A stretch of 64,000 nucleotides of DNA from Geodermatophilus arenarius (GCF_042654585.1 NZ_JBHSGR010000026.1:1-64000); one strand, 5' to 3'; counted from the stretch's first letter, positions 22,627-36,091 are shown. A program made the numbers and translations. Notes: generated from the sequence alone by a model not told the origin.

Positions 22627-23396
22627 GCCTTCGCGGTCTCCTTCGAGCCCTTGACGTAGGCGGCGTAGCCCTCTGCCTCGAGCTTGTCGGCGAGCTCCTT
22701 GCCGCCCTCGTCGACGACCTTGCCGTTGACGAACACGTGCACGAAGTCGGGTGTGATGTAGCGGAGGATCCGCGTGTAGTGGGTGATCAGCAGGACGCCG
22801 ACGTCACCCTCCTCGCGGGTGCGGTTGACGCCCTCGGAGACGACCCGCAGCGCGTCGACGTCGAGGCCGGAGTCGGTCTCGTCGAGGATCGCGATCTTCG
22901 GCTTGAGCAGCCGCATCTGCAGGATCTCGTGGCGCTTCTTCTCACCGCCGGAGAAGCCCTCGTTGACGTTGCGCTCGGCGAACGCCGGGTCCATCTCCAG
23001 CGCCGACATCTCGTCGCGGACGTCCTTGACCCAGGTGCGCAGCTTCGGGGCCTCGCCCTTGACCGCGGTGGCGGCGGTGCGCAGGAAGTTCGACACCGAG
23101 ACGCCGGGGACCTCGACCGGGTACTGCATGGCGAGGAACAGGCCGGCGCGGGCGCGCTCGTCGACGCTCATCGCGAGGACGTCCTCGCCGTCGAGGGTCA
23201 CCGTGCCGCCGGTGATCGTGTACTTCGGGTGCCCGGCGATCGAGTACGCCAAGGTCGACTTGCCCGAGCCGTTGGGGCCCATGATCGCGTGCGTCTCGCC
23301 CGACCGGACGGTCAGGTCGACGCCGCGGAGGATCTCCTTGGTCTCGTCGCCCTCACCGACCGTGACGTGCAGGTCGCGGATCTCCAGAACCGACAC
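22623..23396 (-). CDS. sufC: Fe-S cluster assembly ATPase SufC
   Basis: The 257-residue ABC-type ATPase powers the SufBCD scaffold. Walker A is GPNGSGKST near residue 40, the signature is FSGGEKKRHE, and Walker B is AILDETDSGLD. No membrane partner is encoded; SufC binds SufB and SufD. It begins at ATG 23396, 15 bases after the Rieske gene, and overlaps sufS at its end. Confidence 0.96.
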   Translation of the reverse strand: MSVLEIRDLHVTVGEGDETKEILRGVDLTVRSGETHAIMGPNGSGKSTLAYSIAGHPKYTITGGTVTLDGEDVLAMSVDERARAGLFLAMQYPVEVPGVSVSNFLRTAATAVKGEAPKLRTWVKDVRDEMSALEMDPAFAERNVNEGFSGGEKKRHEILQMRLLKPKIAILDETDSGLDVDALRVVSEGVNRTREEGDVGVLLITHYTRILRYITPDFVHVFVNGKVVDEGGKELADKLEAEGYAAYVKGSKETAKA

Positions 23397-23411
23397 TTCT
23401 TCTCTCGCTCC

Positions 23412-23765
23412 TCAGTTGCCGGCCGCGAGCGGGAGGCGCCCGTCGGACTCGGTGTCGACGTAGACGTCATCCCCCTCCACGCGGACCGGGTAGACGTCGA
23501 CCGGCTCGGTGGCCGGCAGGTTGGTGGGCTCGCCGGTGCGCAGGTCGAAGCACGACCCGTGCAGCCAGCACTCGATGGTGGGTGCGCCGTCGAACTCCTC
23601 GACGTCGCCCTCCGACAGCGGGACCTCGGCGTGCGAGCACACGTCCTGCACCGCGTAGACGTCGCCGTCGTACCGGACGACGGCGACGTCGACGTCGGCG
23701 AGCTCCACCCGCAGCGCCCCGTTCTCGGGGACGTCGGAGAGCCCGCAGACCCGCTCGAAGGCCAT
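23412..23765 (-). CDS. Rieske [2Fe-2S] ferredoxin of the suf operon
   Basis: The 117-residue protein has both Rieske ligand pairs, CSHAEV and CWLHGSCFD, so a [2Fe-2S] cluster with two Cys and two His ligands is expected. It resembles the ferredoxin subunit of non-heme iron dioxygenases, but no oxygenase is nearby. Its place between sufD and sufC, three bases after sufD, recurs in actinobacteria and suggests electron supply to cluster assembly. That role is inference. Confidence 0.92.
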   Translation of the reverse strand: MAFERVCGLSDVPENGALRVELADVDVAVVRYDGDVYAVQDVCSHAEVPLSEGDVEEFDGAPTIECWLHGSCFDLRTGEPTNLPATEPVDVYPVRVEGDDVYVDTESDGRLPLAAGN

Positions 23766-23768
23766 GGG

Positions 23769-25088
23769 TCAGGCCACCTCGACCGGCTGCTCGTCGAGGC
23801 CGGGCAGGGCGCCCAGGCGCGTCTCGATGGAGCGCATCAGGCGGTCCTGCAGCTCGTCGACCCCGATGTGCTGGACGACGTCGGCGAAGAAGCCGCGCAC
23901 GACCAGGCGGCGGGCGGTCTCCGCGTCGATGCCGCGCGAGCAGAGGTAGAACAGCTGCTCGTCGTCGAACCGGCCGGTGGCGCTGGCGTGACCGGCGCCG
24001 ACGATCTCGCCGGTCTCGATCTCCAGGTTGGGCACCGAGTCGGCGCGGGCGCCGTCGGTGAGCACCAGGTTGCGGTTGAGCTCGTAGGTGTCGGTGCCGG
24101 TGGCCGCGGGGCGGATGCGGACGTCGCCGATCCACACCGTGCGCGCGCCCTCGCCCTGCAGCGCACCCTTGTAGAGCACGTTGCTGGTGCAGTTGGGCAC
24201 CGCGTGGTCCACCCAGAGCCGGTGCTCCTGGTGCTGGGTCTCGTCGGAGAAGTAGACGCCGAACAGCTCCGCGGTGCCGCCGGGGCCGGCGTACTGCACG
24301 TTGCTGACCAGCCGGACGAGGTCGCCGCCGAGGGTGACCACGACCTGCTTGAAGCTGGCGTCCCGGCCGACGACGGCGTCGTACTGCCCGCCGTGCACCG
24401 CGCCGGGCGCCCACTCCTGCACCGAGACGACGGTGACCTGCGCGCCGTCACCGACGAGCACGGCCACGCCGCCGGAGTACCGGGCGAGGCCCGCGTGGTC
24501 GAGGACGACGGTCACCTCCGCGAACGCGCCGACCTCGACGACGAGCTGGCCCCACACGACGTCGTCCGAGCCGGTGCCCGACAGCCGCAGCGTGACCGGG
24601 CGGTCGGGCCGGGCCTCCGCCGGCACGCGGACGACGGCCGCGCCGCCGCTGCGCTGCCGGGTGAGCGCCGCCAGCCGGTCGACCGGCTCGGGCAGGCCCT
24701 TGATCAGCGGGTCGTCGGCCTCCACGCGGGTCAGCTCGACGCCCTCGGGCAGGTCGGTGTCCCACTCCAGGTGCGCGTCCGAGGGGGCGCCGTCGAGCAG
24801 CGGGCGGATCCGGCGCATCGGGGTGAAGCGCCAGTCCTCCTCGCGGCCGGTGACCGCGCCGAAGGCCTCGGGGTCGGTCGAGGTGAACCGCTCGGCCGGC
24901 GAGCCGGTCGGGGCGGTGCCGCCGTGCGAGTGGGCGCCCGGCGCGGCCTGGCCGGCCGTGCCGGTGCCCGCCGCCGGGACGGCCGGCGGGCCCGCCTGGG
25001 TGCCCACCCCCTCGCCGAACAGCTCGCCGGCGAGGGTGGCGGACTCCGTGGTGAGACCGGTGGTGCTGGGGGCGTTCTGGTCCGGCAT
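23769..25088 (-). CDS. sufD: Fe-S cluster assembly protein SufD
   Basis: The 439-residue protein forms part of the SufBCD scaffold. The C-terminal half contains the beta-helix core with SNVLYKGALQGEGARTVWIGDVRI and the conserved ending DEQLFYLCSRGIDAETARRLVVRGF. The N-terminus has a flexible Gly/Ala/Pro linker (residues 28-60) not needed in shorter relatives. ATG 25088 shares a base with the sufB stop (TGATG), which fixes the start although the frame is open far upstream. Confidence 0.94.
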   Translation of the reverse strand: MPDQNAPSTTGLTTESATLAGELFGEGVGTQAGPPAVPAAGTGTAGQAAPGAHSHGGTAPTGSPAERFTSTDPEAFGAVTGREEDWRFTPMRRIRPLLDGAPSDAHLEWDTDLPEGVELTRVEADDPLIKGLPEPVDRLAALTRQRSGGAAVVRVPAEARPDRPVTLRLSGTGSDDVVWGQLVVEVGAFAEVTVVLDHAGLARYSGGVAVLVGDGAQVTVVSVQEWAPGAVHGGQYDAVVGRDASFKQVVVTLGGDLVRLVSNVQYAGPGGTAELFGVYFSDETQHQEHRLWVDHAVPNCTSNVLYKGALQGEGARTVWIGDVRIRPAATGTDTYELNRNLVLTDGARADSVPNLEIETGEIVGAGHASATGRFDDEQLFYLCSRGIDAETARRLVVRGFFADVVQHIGVDELQDRLMRSIETRLGALPGLDEQPVEVA

Positions 25089-26530
25089 CAGCCGACGGCA
25101 CCTTCCATCTGCAGCTCGATGAGCCGGTTGAGCTCGAGGGCGTACTCCATGGGCAGCTCGCGGGCGATCGGCTCGACGAACCCGCGGACCACCATCGCCA
25201 TGGCCTCGTCCTCGGACAGGCCGCGGCTCATCAGGTAGAAGAGCTGGTCCTCGCTGACCCGGGAGACGGTCGCCTCGTGGCCCATGGCGACGTCGTCCTC
25301 GCGGACGTCGACGTAGGGGTAGGTGTCCGACCGGCTGATCGTGTCGACCAGCAGGGCGTCGCACTTGACCGTCGACTTCGAGCCGGACGCGCCCTCGTCG
25401 ATCTGCACCAGGCCGCGGTAGGAGGTGCGGCCACCGCCGCGGGCCACCGACTTCGACACGATGGTCGAGGAGGTGTTCGGGGCGGCGTGCACCATCTTGG
25501 CGCCGGCGTCCTGGTGCTGGCCCTCGCCCGCGAAGGCGATGGACAGGACCTCGCCCTTGGCGTGCTCGCCGGTCATCCAGACCGCCGGGTACTTCATGGT
25601 GACCTTGGAGCCGAGGTTGCCGTCGATCCACTCCATGGTCGCGCCCTCGTGGGCGATCGCCCGCTTGGTGACCAGGTTGTAGACGTTGTTCGACCAGTTC
25701 TGGATGGTCGTGTACCGGCAGCGCGCGTTCTTCTTGACGATGATCTCGACGACCGCGGAGTGCAGCGAGTCCGACTTGTAGATCGGCGCGGTGCAGCCCT
25801 CGACGTAGTGCACGTAGGCGCCCTCGTCGACGATGATCAGCGTCCGCTCGAACTGGCCCATGTTCTCGGTGTTGATCCGGAAGTAGGCCTGCAGCGGGAT
25901 CTCGACGTGCACGCCCTTCGGCACGTAGATGAACGAGCCGCCCGACCACACCGCGGTGTTCAGCGCGGCGAACTTGTTGTCGCCGGACGGGATGACCGAG
26001 CCGAAGTACTCGCGGAACAGGTCCGGGTGCTCCTTGAGGGCGGTGTCGGTGTCGAGGAAGACGACGCCCTGCTCCTCGAGGTCCTCGCGGATCTTGTGGT
26101 AGACGACCTCGGACTCGTACTGGGCCGCGACGCCGGCGATCAGCCGCTGCTTCTCCGCCTCGGGGATGCCCAGCTTGTCGTAGGTGTTCTTGATGTCCTC
26201 GGGCAGCTCGTCCCACGAGGCGGCCTGGGCCTCGGTCGAGCGCACGAAGTACTTGATGTTCTGGAAGTCGATGCCGGAGAGGTCCGACCCCCAGTCGGGC
26301 ATCGGCTTGCGCTCGAAGAGCTTGAGCGCCTTGAGGCGGCGCTCGAGCATCCACTCGGGCTCGTCCTTGCGCGCCGAGATGTCCCGGACGACGTCCTCGT
26401 CGAGACCGCGTCGGGCGGAGGCCCCGGCGACGTCGGCGTCGGCCCAGCCGTACTGGTAGCGGCCGAGCTGCTCGATCTGCTCGTCCTGCGTCAGCGGCGT
26501 GCCGGTCACCGGCTGCTGGGTGCTGGTCAT
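25088..26530 (-). CDS. sufB: Fe-S cluster assembly protein SufB
   Basis: The 480-residue scaffold subunit shows the usual SufB landmarks: FQNIKYFVRSTE, NTENMGQFERTLIIVDEG, the Cys/Arg region VKKNARCRYTTIQNWSNNVYNL, and the C-terminal EDQLFYLMSRGLSEDEA. No intein interrupts it, unlike in mycobacteria. It assembles [4Fe-4S] clusters with SufC and SufD. Its ATG overlaps the sufR stop by four bases. Confidence 0.97.
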   Translation of the reverse strand: MTSTQQPVTGTPLTQDEQIEQLGRYQYGWADADVAGASARRGLDEDVVRDISARKDEPEWMLERRLKALKLFERKPMPDWGSDLSGIDFQNIKYFVRSTEAQAASWDELPEDIKNTYDKLGIPEAEKQRLIAGVAAQYESEVVYHKIREDLEEQGVVFLDTDTALKEHPDLFREYFGSVIPSGDNKFAALNTAVWSGGSFIYVPKGVHVEIPLQAYFRINTENMGQFERTLIIVDEGAYVHYVEGCTAPIYKSDSLHSAVVEIIVKKNARCRYTTIQNWSNNVYNLVTKRAIAHEGATMEWIDGNLGSKVTMKYPAVWMTGEHAKGEVLSIAFAGEGQHQDAGAKMVHAAPNTSSTIVSKSVARGGGRTSYRGLVQIDEGASGSKSTVKCDALLVDTISRSDTYPYVDVREDDVAMGHEATVSRVSEDQLFYLMSRGLSEDEAMAMVVRGFVEPIARELPMEYALELNRLIELQMEGAVG

Positions 26531-27357
26531 GCGGGCGTCCTCTCCCGGTCGTTCGTGGGGGTGCTGGTGGACGGTGCGGGGCCGGGTCGTGGGGGGACGA
26601 CCCGCGCTGCTCGCTCACCGGGTACAGGGCGTGCGGGGGTCGTTCTGTTCCCCGCACCGGTGTGAGCCCGGGCGCCTCCGCTGCTGCGAGGCGGCCCGGG
26701 GATGTGGGTGGTGCAGACGCCGTCGCCGTGGGCGATCGTGGCCAGCCGCTGGACGTGGGTGCCCACCAGCCGGCCGATGACCGCCGTCTCGACCTCGCAC
26801 AGCTGCGGGAACTCCGCCGCCACGTGCGCGACCGGGCAGTGGTGCTGGCACAGCTGCCCGCCGCTGGAGATCGCCGAGGCCGTGGCAGCGTAGCCCTCGG
26901 CCGTCAGCGCCTCGGCCAGCGCCCGGGCCCGCTCGACCGGCGCACCGGCCGCGCGGGCGACGGCGTCGGAGGCCCGCTGCTCGAGACCGGCCAGCTGCGC
27001 CTCGGCGACGGCGCGGACGGCGTCGGGACCACCGGAGGCCGCGACGTACCGCAGCGCGGTCAGCGCCAGGTCGTCGTAGGCGTGGGCGAACCCGGACCGG
27101 CCGGCGTCGGTGAGGTGGAAGTGCCGGGCGGGCCGGCCCCTCCCCCGGTGCGCGCCCGCGGCCGCGCGCTCCTCGACCCGGCCCTGGGCGGCCAGGGCGT
27201 CGAGGTGGCGCCGGACGGCGGCGGGGCTGACGCCCAGCCGGCCGGCCAGCTCGCTGGCGGTCTGCGGACCGTGCTCGAGCAGCAGCGCGAGCACGCGGTC
27301 ACGGGTGCGGACGTCGTCGGCCCGCACCGTCCCCGCCTGCGTCGCGCTGCTTTCCAC
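26527..27357 (-). CDS. sufR: SufR-type Fe-S transcriptional repressor
   Basis: The 276-residue regulator has an N-terminal winged HTH (SELAGRLGVSPAAVRRHLDAL) and four Cys in the sensing region: Cys170, Cys174 (CQHHC), Cys187 and Cys215. SufR family members hold an Fe-S cluster here and repress the suf operon when clusters are plentiful. After Cys215 there is a Pro/Thr/Arg-rich tail of about 55 residues, longer than usual. The GTG start at 27357 has no ribosome-binding site but a -10 box 6 bases upstream, so the transcript is likely leaderless. The first gene of an eight-gene operon. Confidence 0.93.
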   Translation of the reverse strand: MESSATQAGTVRADDVRTRDRVLALLLEHGPQTASELAGRLGVSPAAVRRHLDALAAQGRVEERAAAGAHRGRGRPARHFHLTDAGRSGFAHAYDDLALTALRYVAASGGPDAVRAVAEAQLAGLEQRASDAVARAAGAPVERARALAEALTAEGYAATASAISSGGQLCQHHCPVAHVAAEFPQLCEVETAVIGRLVGTHVQRLATIAHGDGVCTTHIPGPPRSSGGARAHTGAGNRTTPARPVPGERAARVVPPRPGPAPSTSTPTNDRERTPA

Positions 27358-27369
27358 AACACGATTGTG
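27355..27369. promoter_or_regulatory. Probable SufR operator overlapping the sufR start codon
   Basis: CACAA-N5-TTGTG is a perfect dyad centred between the -10 box (CACAAT on the minus strand, 27364-27369) and the GTG start at 27357. A repressor bound here would block the promoter and the start together. It also resembles the CAAC-N6-GTTG style of cyanobacterial SufR sites. Binding by this SufR is inference. Confidence 0.55.
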
Positions 27370-27391
27370 TCCTATTTCGGGAGGCCTGCAA
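27364..27391 (-). promoter_or_regulatory. sufR promoter (leaderless)
   Basis: On the minus strand the -10 CACAAT (27369-27364) is followed by 6 bases and the GTG. Sixteen bases upstream is TTGCAG as a weak -35. The region is the most AT-rich in the suf locus. Confidence 0.45.
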
Positions 27392-27408
27392 GCAAGGTCC
27401 CCCTAAGT

Positions 27409-27445
27409 CACCCGGCCCCCGACCGTGCAGGTCAGGGGCCGGGTG
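27409..27445 (-). terminator. Hairpin between clpC and sufR
   Basis: An 11-bp stem (CACCCGGCCCC with GGGGCCGGGTG) continues after one mismatch into a GACC/GGTC inner stem. It begins 19 bases after the ClpC stop codon and lies upstream of the sufR promoter. It should isolate suf from the ClpC transcript. Confidence 0.65.
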
Positions 27446-27463
27446 GCGCAGGTCACGACGGGC

Positions 27464-29992
<2,529 letters not shown>

Positions 29993-30190
29993 ACCTCACG
30001 TCCAAGGGGAAGTCGGGGCGTCGGCGGGGCTCGCTCGGAGGTCGCCCGGATGGGGCACCCGTACCCGGGAGGGCGCACCGACACCAGGTCGGCGCGTCGG
30101 CCGCCTGCGCCTCCTACAGCGCGGTCGGGCGCCCCGTCCTTCCCCGTCCGTGATCGCCCTGGGCGAACCGGGGAGGTGGCCGGCCGCGAC

Positions 30191-30196
30191 TAGCAT
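30191..30196 (+). promoter_or_regulatory. -10 box for leaderless ctaA
   Basis: TAGCAT ends 6 bases before the GTG of ctaA at 30203 and there is no ribosome-binding site. Transcription should begin at the start codon. No convincing -35 is visible. Confidence 0.5.
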
Positions 30197-30202
30197 CGGG
30201 CC

Positions 30203-31147
30203 GTGCCGGTCCTGCCCACCGCCTTCTCCCCCGCCGTCATCACGCGCCTGGCGCTGGCCAACGTGGTCGCCAACGGCGCCATCGTGGTCACCGGCGGCGT
30301 GGTCCGGCTGACCGGCTCGGGTCTGGGCTGCCCCACCTGGCCGCGGTGCACCGCCGACAGCTTCGTGACGACGCCGGAGATGGCCGGGCACGGCCTGATC
30401 GAGTTCGGCAACCGGCTGCTCACCTTCGTGCTCACCGCGGTGGCGGTCGCGGTGCTGGTGGCGGTCTGGCGCTCCCCGCGCCGGGACCTGCGGCCGCTGG
30501 CGGTGCTGACGTTCCTCGGCATCCCGGTCCAGGCGGCGATCGGCGGCGTCACGGTGCTCACCGGCCTGAACCCGTGGACCGTCGCCGTCCACTTCCTCGT
30601 CTCCACGCTGCTGGTCGCCGTCTCGACCGTGCTGTGGCTGCGGTCCCGCGAGCCCGGCGTCGGCCGGCCGGTGGTCCGCCGCCCGATCGCGCTGCTGGCC
30701 GGCGGGATCGCCGCGGTCACCGCGGTGGTGCTCGCGCTGGGGACGGTCGTCACCGGCAGCGGCCCGCACAGCGGCGACCTCGACGACGCCGGCGTCCCCA
30801 CCGGCGACCGCATGGGCTTCGACCCCGAGACGGTGAGCCGGCTGCACGCCGACGCGGTGTTCCTGCTCGTCGGCCTGACGATCGCGCTGCTCGTGGCGCT
30901 GTACGCCACCGACGCCCCCGACCGCGTCCGCCGGGCCGCGCGCGACGTGCTCGTCGTCCAGCTCCTGCAGGGCGTCGTCGGCTTCGTCCAGTACTTCACG
31001 CACCTGCCGGTCGTGCTGGTGCTGCTGCACATGCTCGGCGCGGTGCTGGTGACCGCGTACACCGCGCGGCTGGTGTGGTCGGTCCGCGGCCCGGCGACCG
31101 GGCAGCCCCTCGACGCCGCCGCCGTCCCCGCCACCGCCGCCCGCTGA
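30203..31147 (+). CDS. ctaA: Heme A synthase CtaA
   Basis: The 314-residue membrane enzyme has eight helices in two four-helix halves. The first periplasmic loop has the Cys pair in SGLGCPTWPRC, followed by the heme-ligand His regions EFGNRLLT and NPWTVAVHFLVS, with SRLHADAVFLL and LLHMLGAVL in the second half. It oxidises heme O to heme A for aa3-type cytochrome oxidase. It works after CtaB, encoded at 32590. It is read from a GTG start on a probably leaderless message. Confidence 0.94.
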   Translation: MPVLPTAFSPAVITRLALANVVANGAIVVTGGVVRLTGSGLGCPTWPRCTADSFVTTPEMAGHGLIEFGNRLLTFVLTAVAVAVLVAVWRSPRRDLRPLAVLTFLGIPVQAAIGGVTVLTGLNPWTVAVHFLVSTLLVAVSTVLWLRSREPGVGRPVVRRPIALLAGGIAAVTAVVLALGTVVTGSGPHSGDLDDAGVPTGDRMGFDPETVSRLHADAVFLLVGLTIALLVALYATDAPDRVRRAARDVLVVQLLQGVVGFVQYFTHLPVVLVLLHMLGAVLVTAYTARLVWSVRGPATGQPLDAAAVPATAAR

Positions 31148-31193
31148 GCCGCCGGGCCGGGCCTCACTCCCGACCGCGCCGGCCTCACCACGC

Positions 31194-31231
31194 GGTGCCC
31201 GACCTCGCGCTGCAGGGTGAGGTCGGGCACC
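31194..31231. terminator. Bidirectional hairpin between ctaA and the ScyD-like gene
   Basis: A perfect 13-bp stem (31194-31206 with 31219-31231) and a 12-base loop lie between two convergent genes, 46 bases after ctaA and 36 bases after the ScyD-like stop. It can serve both. Confidence 0.65.
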
Positions 31232-31267
31232 GGAGAGCGAGGTGGAGCCCCTCGTGCGGGGCCGGGC

Positions 31268-32257
31268 TCAGCCGCGCAGGCCGACCGTCCAGATCTCGCC
31301 GTCGAGCGTGACGACGTAGGCGGTCCGGCCCACCACCTCCATGGAGGTCGGCCGGTCGAGCGGCTCGGCCACCAGTTCGAAGCCGCCGTCCCGGGTCGCC
31401 CGGAGCAGCTGCCCGGTGTCCGGGTCCGCCGGCGACCCCTCCGGGTTGCCGGGCGTGAAGACGCCCTGCGACAGGGCGTAGACGCCACCCGGACCGCGCT
31501 CGACGTCCACGAGCAGCCGGCCACCCGAGGCGACCTCGCGGACGTCCTCGTCACCAGGCCGGAAGGCCAGCACCCGGCCGGTCGCCGGCTCGTGCGGGAC
31601 CGGCCCGGCCAGGGCGACCAGCACGCTGCGGCCGTGGGCCGCCAGGCCGGTCGGGACGACGTTCCCCAGGGTCAGGACCTCGGTGATCCCGCCGTCGGAG
31701 GTCACGTGCAGGACGCGGTTGTGGTGTCCGTCGGTGACCAGGAAGCCGCCGTGCACTGCCTCCAACGCGTACTGCACGCCGGTGGGCACGAAGAAGTCCG
31801 TCTCCGGGGGGTTCTCGAGCGACCAGGCGCCGATGTCCGCGACGACCGTGCAGGTGTCCGGAGCGTCGACGCGATAGAGCCCGACGACGTCGTCCCCGCC
31901 GACATCGGGGCCGACCAGCGTCACCAGCACATAGGCGGTCCGACCCTGGAAGGCGACGTCCATGGCACCGCCCGTGTCGTCCGGGGGGAGCACCCGCTCC
32001 GGCAGGCAGTCCGCGACCGTCGTCGCCTCCCCCGTGCGGCGGTCCACGCGGGTCAGGTCGCCGGAGACCGGCTCGGTGACGTAGAGGTCCCCACCGGGAC
32101 CGACGGTGCTCCCGGAACCGCCGGCGAGCCCCTCCACCAGCAGCTGCGGCTCCGCGGTCCCGGCGGCTGGTGCGGCACTCGCCGTCGCAGGTGCGGCCAG
32201 AGCCAGCAGCAGCGCGGCGGCGGCAACCGCCGGAGCCCTTCCTGGAGTGCTCCCCAC
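31268..32257 (-). CDS. Secreted ScyD/ScyE-family beta-propeller protein
   Basis: The 329-residue protein has a Sec signal peptide (residues 1-31, ending ATASAAP) and then repeated propeller-like strands such as GPGGDLYVTEPVSGDLTRVD, FVPTGVQYALEAVHGG and SVLVALAGPVP. The ScyD/ScyE family was named from cyanobacterial scytonemin clusters, but most actinobacterial members have no known role. No scytonemin genes are nearby. GTG 32257 behind GGGGAGG is the start; the frame is open far upstream in unrelated sequence. Secreted or cell-wall location is expected. Confidence 0.82.
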   Translation of the reverse strand: MGSTPGRAPAVAAAALLLALAAPATASAAPAAGTAEPQLLVEGLAGGSGSTVGPGGDLYVTEPVSGDLTRVDRRTGEATTVADCLPERVLPPDDTGGAMDVAFQGRTAYVLVTLVGPDVGGDDVVGLYRVDAPDTCTVVADIGAWSLENPPETDFFVPTGVQYALEAVHGGFLVTDGHHNRVLHVTSDGGITEVLTLGNVVPTGLAAHGRSVLVALAGPVPHEPATGRVLAFRPGDEDVREVASGGRLLVDVERGPGGVYALSQGVFTPGNPEGSPADPDTGQLLRATRDGGFELVAEPLDRPTSMEVVGRTAYVVTLDGEIWTVGLRG

Positions 32258-32589
32258 GGTCCTCCCCTTCCTCGACGCGGTCCCCCCTTCACGCGGCCGG
32301 GACGGCGCGTCGCCGCGCCCCTGCCGCGGACCGGACGGCCGGTGTACTCCGTCGCCGCGTGGGCCGGGACCCCGTTCCGGCACCGCGGTTCTCGGCTCAC
32401 GGCACGGCACCACCTGCCGTGACGGCGCCCGACACGGCGCGAGACGACACTGGATCGACACCGGGCACCCCGACCGGCGAGAGGCGCCGCGTGGCGGTCG
32501 GTCGCGTCGGACGTCGAGATCCCGTGATCTCGACCGGCGGCACCGGCCCGGACGGTCGAGATCACGGGATCTCGACCCAGCCGAGTGGG
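32258..32589. other. Gene-free stretch with a REP-like inverted repeat
   Basis: This 332-base gap between ctaB and the ScyD-like gene has no plausible coding frame. It contains the ScyD-like gene's promoter region and the large inverted repeat at 32513-32576. Elsewhere I see only GC-rich sequence without recognisable signals. Confidence 0.5.
32513..32576. repeat. REP/BIME-like inverted repeat
   Basis: Two 23-base arms (32513-32535 and 32554-32576) are perfect reverse complements around an 18-base spacer. Each arm is itself a hairpin: GTCGAGAT and ATCTCGAC enclose CCCGTG or CACGGG. This nested palindrome starts 13 bases after the ctaB stop, the typical position of repetitive extragenic palindromes, and could also terminate ctaB. 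Confidence 0.7.
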
Positions 32590-33504
32590 TCAGACGAGGA
32601 CGTCGATGGCGATGGCGATCGACAGCAGCGTCATGTGGGTGATCGACACCGAGAACAGCTTCATCGGCCGGTCGGGGACGGCGGCGCGGATGCGGTCCAG
32701 CCACTGGTGGGTCTCGGCGACGTACCAGGCGCCGAGCAGGCCGCCGCCGATGGCGAAGGCCCAGTTCAGCACCGGGGTGATCGACCCCATGAGCAGGGTG
32801 GCGCCCAGGGTCGCCCACGCCCACGCGACCGACTGGCGGCCGACGCTCTCCGGGCCGGCGACGACGGTCAGCATGGGGACGTTCGCGCGGGCGTAGTCGT
32901 CGCGGTAGCGGCTGGCCAGCGCCCAGAAGTGCGGCATCTGCCAGCAGAAGACGACGGCGAAGAAGGCGAGCGCCGGCCAGTCGAGCGAGCCGGTCACCGC
33001 CGCCCACCCGATGAGCACCGGCGCCGCGCCGGGGAAGGCCCCGAAGACCGTGTTGTGCCGGGTCCGGCGCTTGAGCACCATCGTGTAGACGACGGAGTAG
33101 GCCAGGATCGCGACCGCGGCCAGCGCGGTGGCCAGCGGCGTGGTCTCGAACCACAGGATCGCCAGCGACGCCGTGGCGAGGGCCGCCCCGAAGACCAGGG
33201 CCGCCCGCGGGGACACCACCCCGGCGGGGATCGGCCGGTTGCGCGTGCGGGACATCAGCCGGTCGATGTCGCGGTCGTACCAGCAGTTGAACACGTTGGC
33301 CGCGCCGGCGGCGAACATCCCGCCGACCATCGTCGCGGCCACCAGCCGCCAGGACGGCCACCCGTCGGCCGCCATCATCATCGCCGGCAGCGTCGTCACC
33401 AGCAGCAGCTCGACGAGCTTCGGCTTGGTCAGCGCGACGTAGGCCCCGACCACGCCCGACAGCCGGCGGGCCGGGACGGCCGGCCGCTGGGTGAGCGCCG
33501 TCAC
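32590..33504 (-). CDS. ctaB: Protoheme IX farnesyltransferase (heme O synthase) CtaB
   Basis: The 304-residue UbiA-family prenyltransferase has about nine helices and both Asp-rich farnesyl diphosphate sites: NVFNCWYDRDIDRLMSRTRNRP and YRDDYARANVPML. It converts heme B to heme O, the substrate for CtaA. The frame opens at 33603, but GTG 33504 places ALTKPKLVELLLVTT at the usual distance. It is divergent from tkt, an arrangement common in actinobacteria. Confidence 0.95.
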   Translation of the reverse strand: MTALTQRPAVPARRLSGVVGAYVALTKPKLVELLLVTTLPAMMMAADGWPSWRLVAATMVGGMFAAGAANVFNCWYDRDIDRLMSRTRNRPIPAGVVSPRAALVFGAALATASLAILWFETTPLATALAAVAILAYSVVYTMVLKRRTRHNTVFGAFPGAAPVLIGWAAVTGSLDWPALAFFAVVFCWQMPHFWALASRYRDDYARANVPMLTVVAGPESVGRQSVAWAWATLGATLLMGSITPVLNWAFAIGGGLLGAWYVAETHQWLDRIRAAVPDRPMKLFSVSITHMTLLSIAIAIDVLV

Positions 33505-33833
33505 CGGGCGGCCTCTGCCGCGCGCACGCACGGACGGCAGGGAGCCACCGGGCACGAAGACAGCACGATGGTCCCTTCGAACCGGGGTATGGAACGGGCC
33601 CACTGTAGCCCTCGGCCACCCCGCCCACCGGTGCGGATGACTAGGGTCTGATCACGTTGACGCCGCGGGAACTGCGGGTAGGGCCGTCGCCGACGACGGA
33701 GGGTCACGGGTCGAGGGAGACCAGGGACACGGCCGATCCGCTGCCCCGCACCCGACGTCGTCCGCCCGGGAGCACGGACCACCGCTCCCCGGACGGCCCC
33801 ACGCACGGCCGACCTCGAGGAGTTCCGCCCGAC
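33505..33833. promoter_or_regulatory. Divergent promoter region of ctaB and tkt
   Basis: This 329-base gap separates the two divergent genes. TAGGGT at 33642-33647 is a candidate -10 for tkt, giving a leader of about 180 bases. TACAGT on the minus strand at 33602-33607 is a candidate -10 for ctaB. Neither has a clear -35. No other element is evident; the open frame before tkt is in phase but not protein-like. Confidence 0.4.
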
Positions 33834-36059
<2,226 letters not shown>

Positions 36060-36091
36060 ACCCACGCGGCCTCACCACGAAGGGCAGAGAC

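Noticed and set aside
25088..26530. Intein in SufB
   Set aside because: Mycobacterial SufB often has one, but here the coding sequence is continuous with normal length and no homing-endonuclease motifs.
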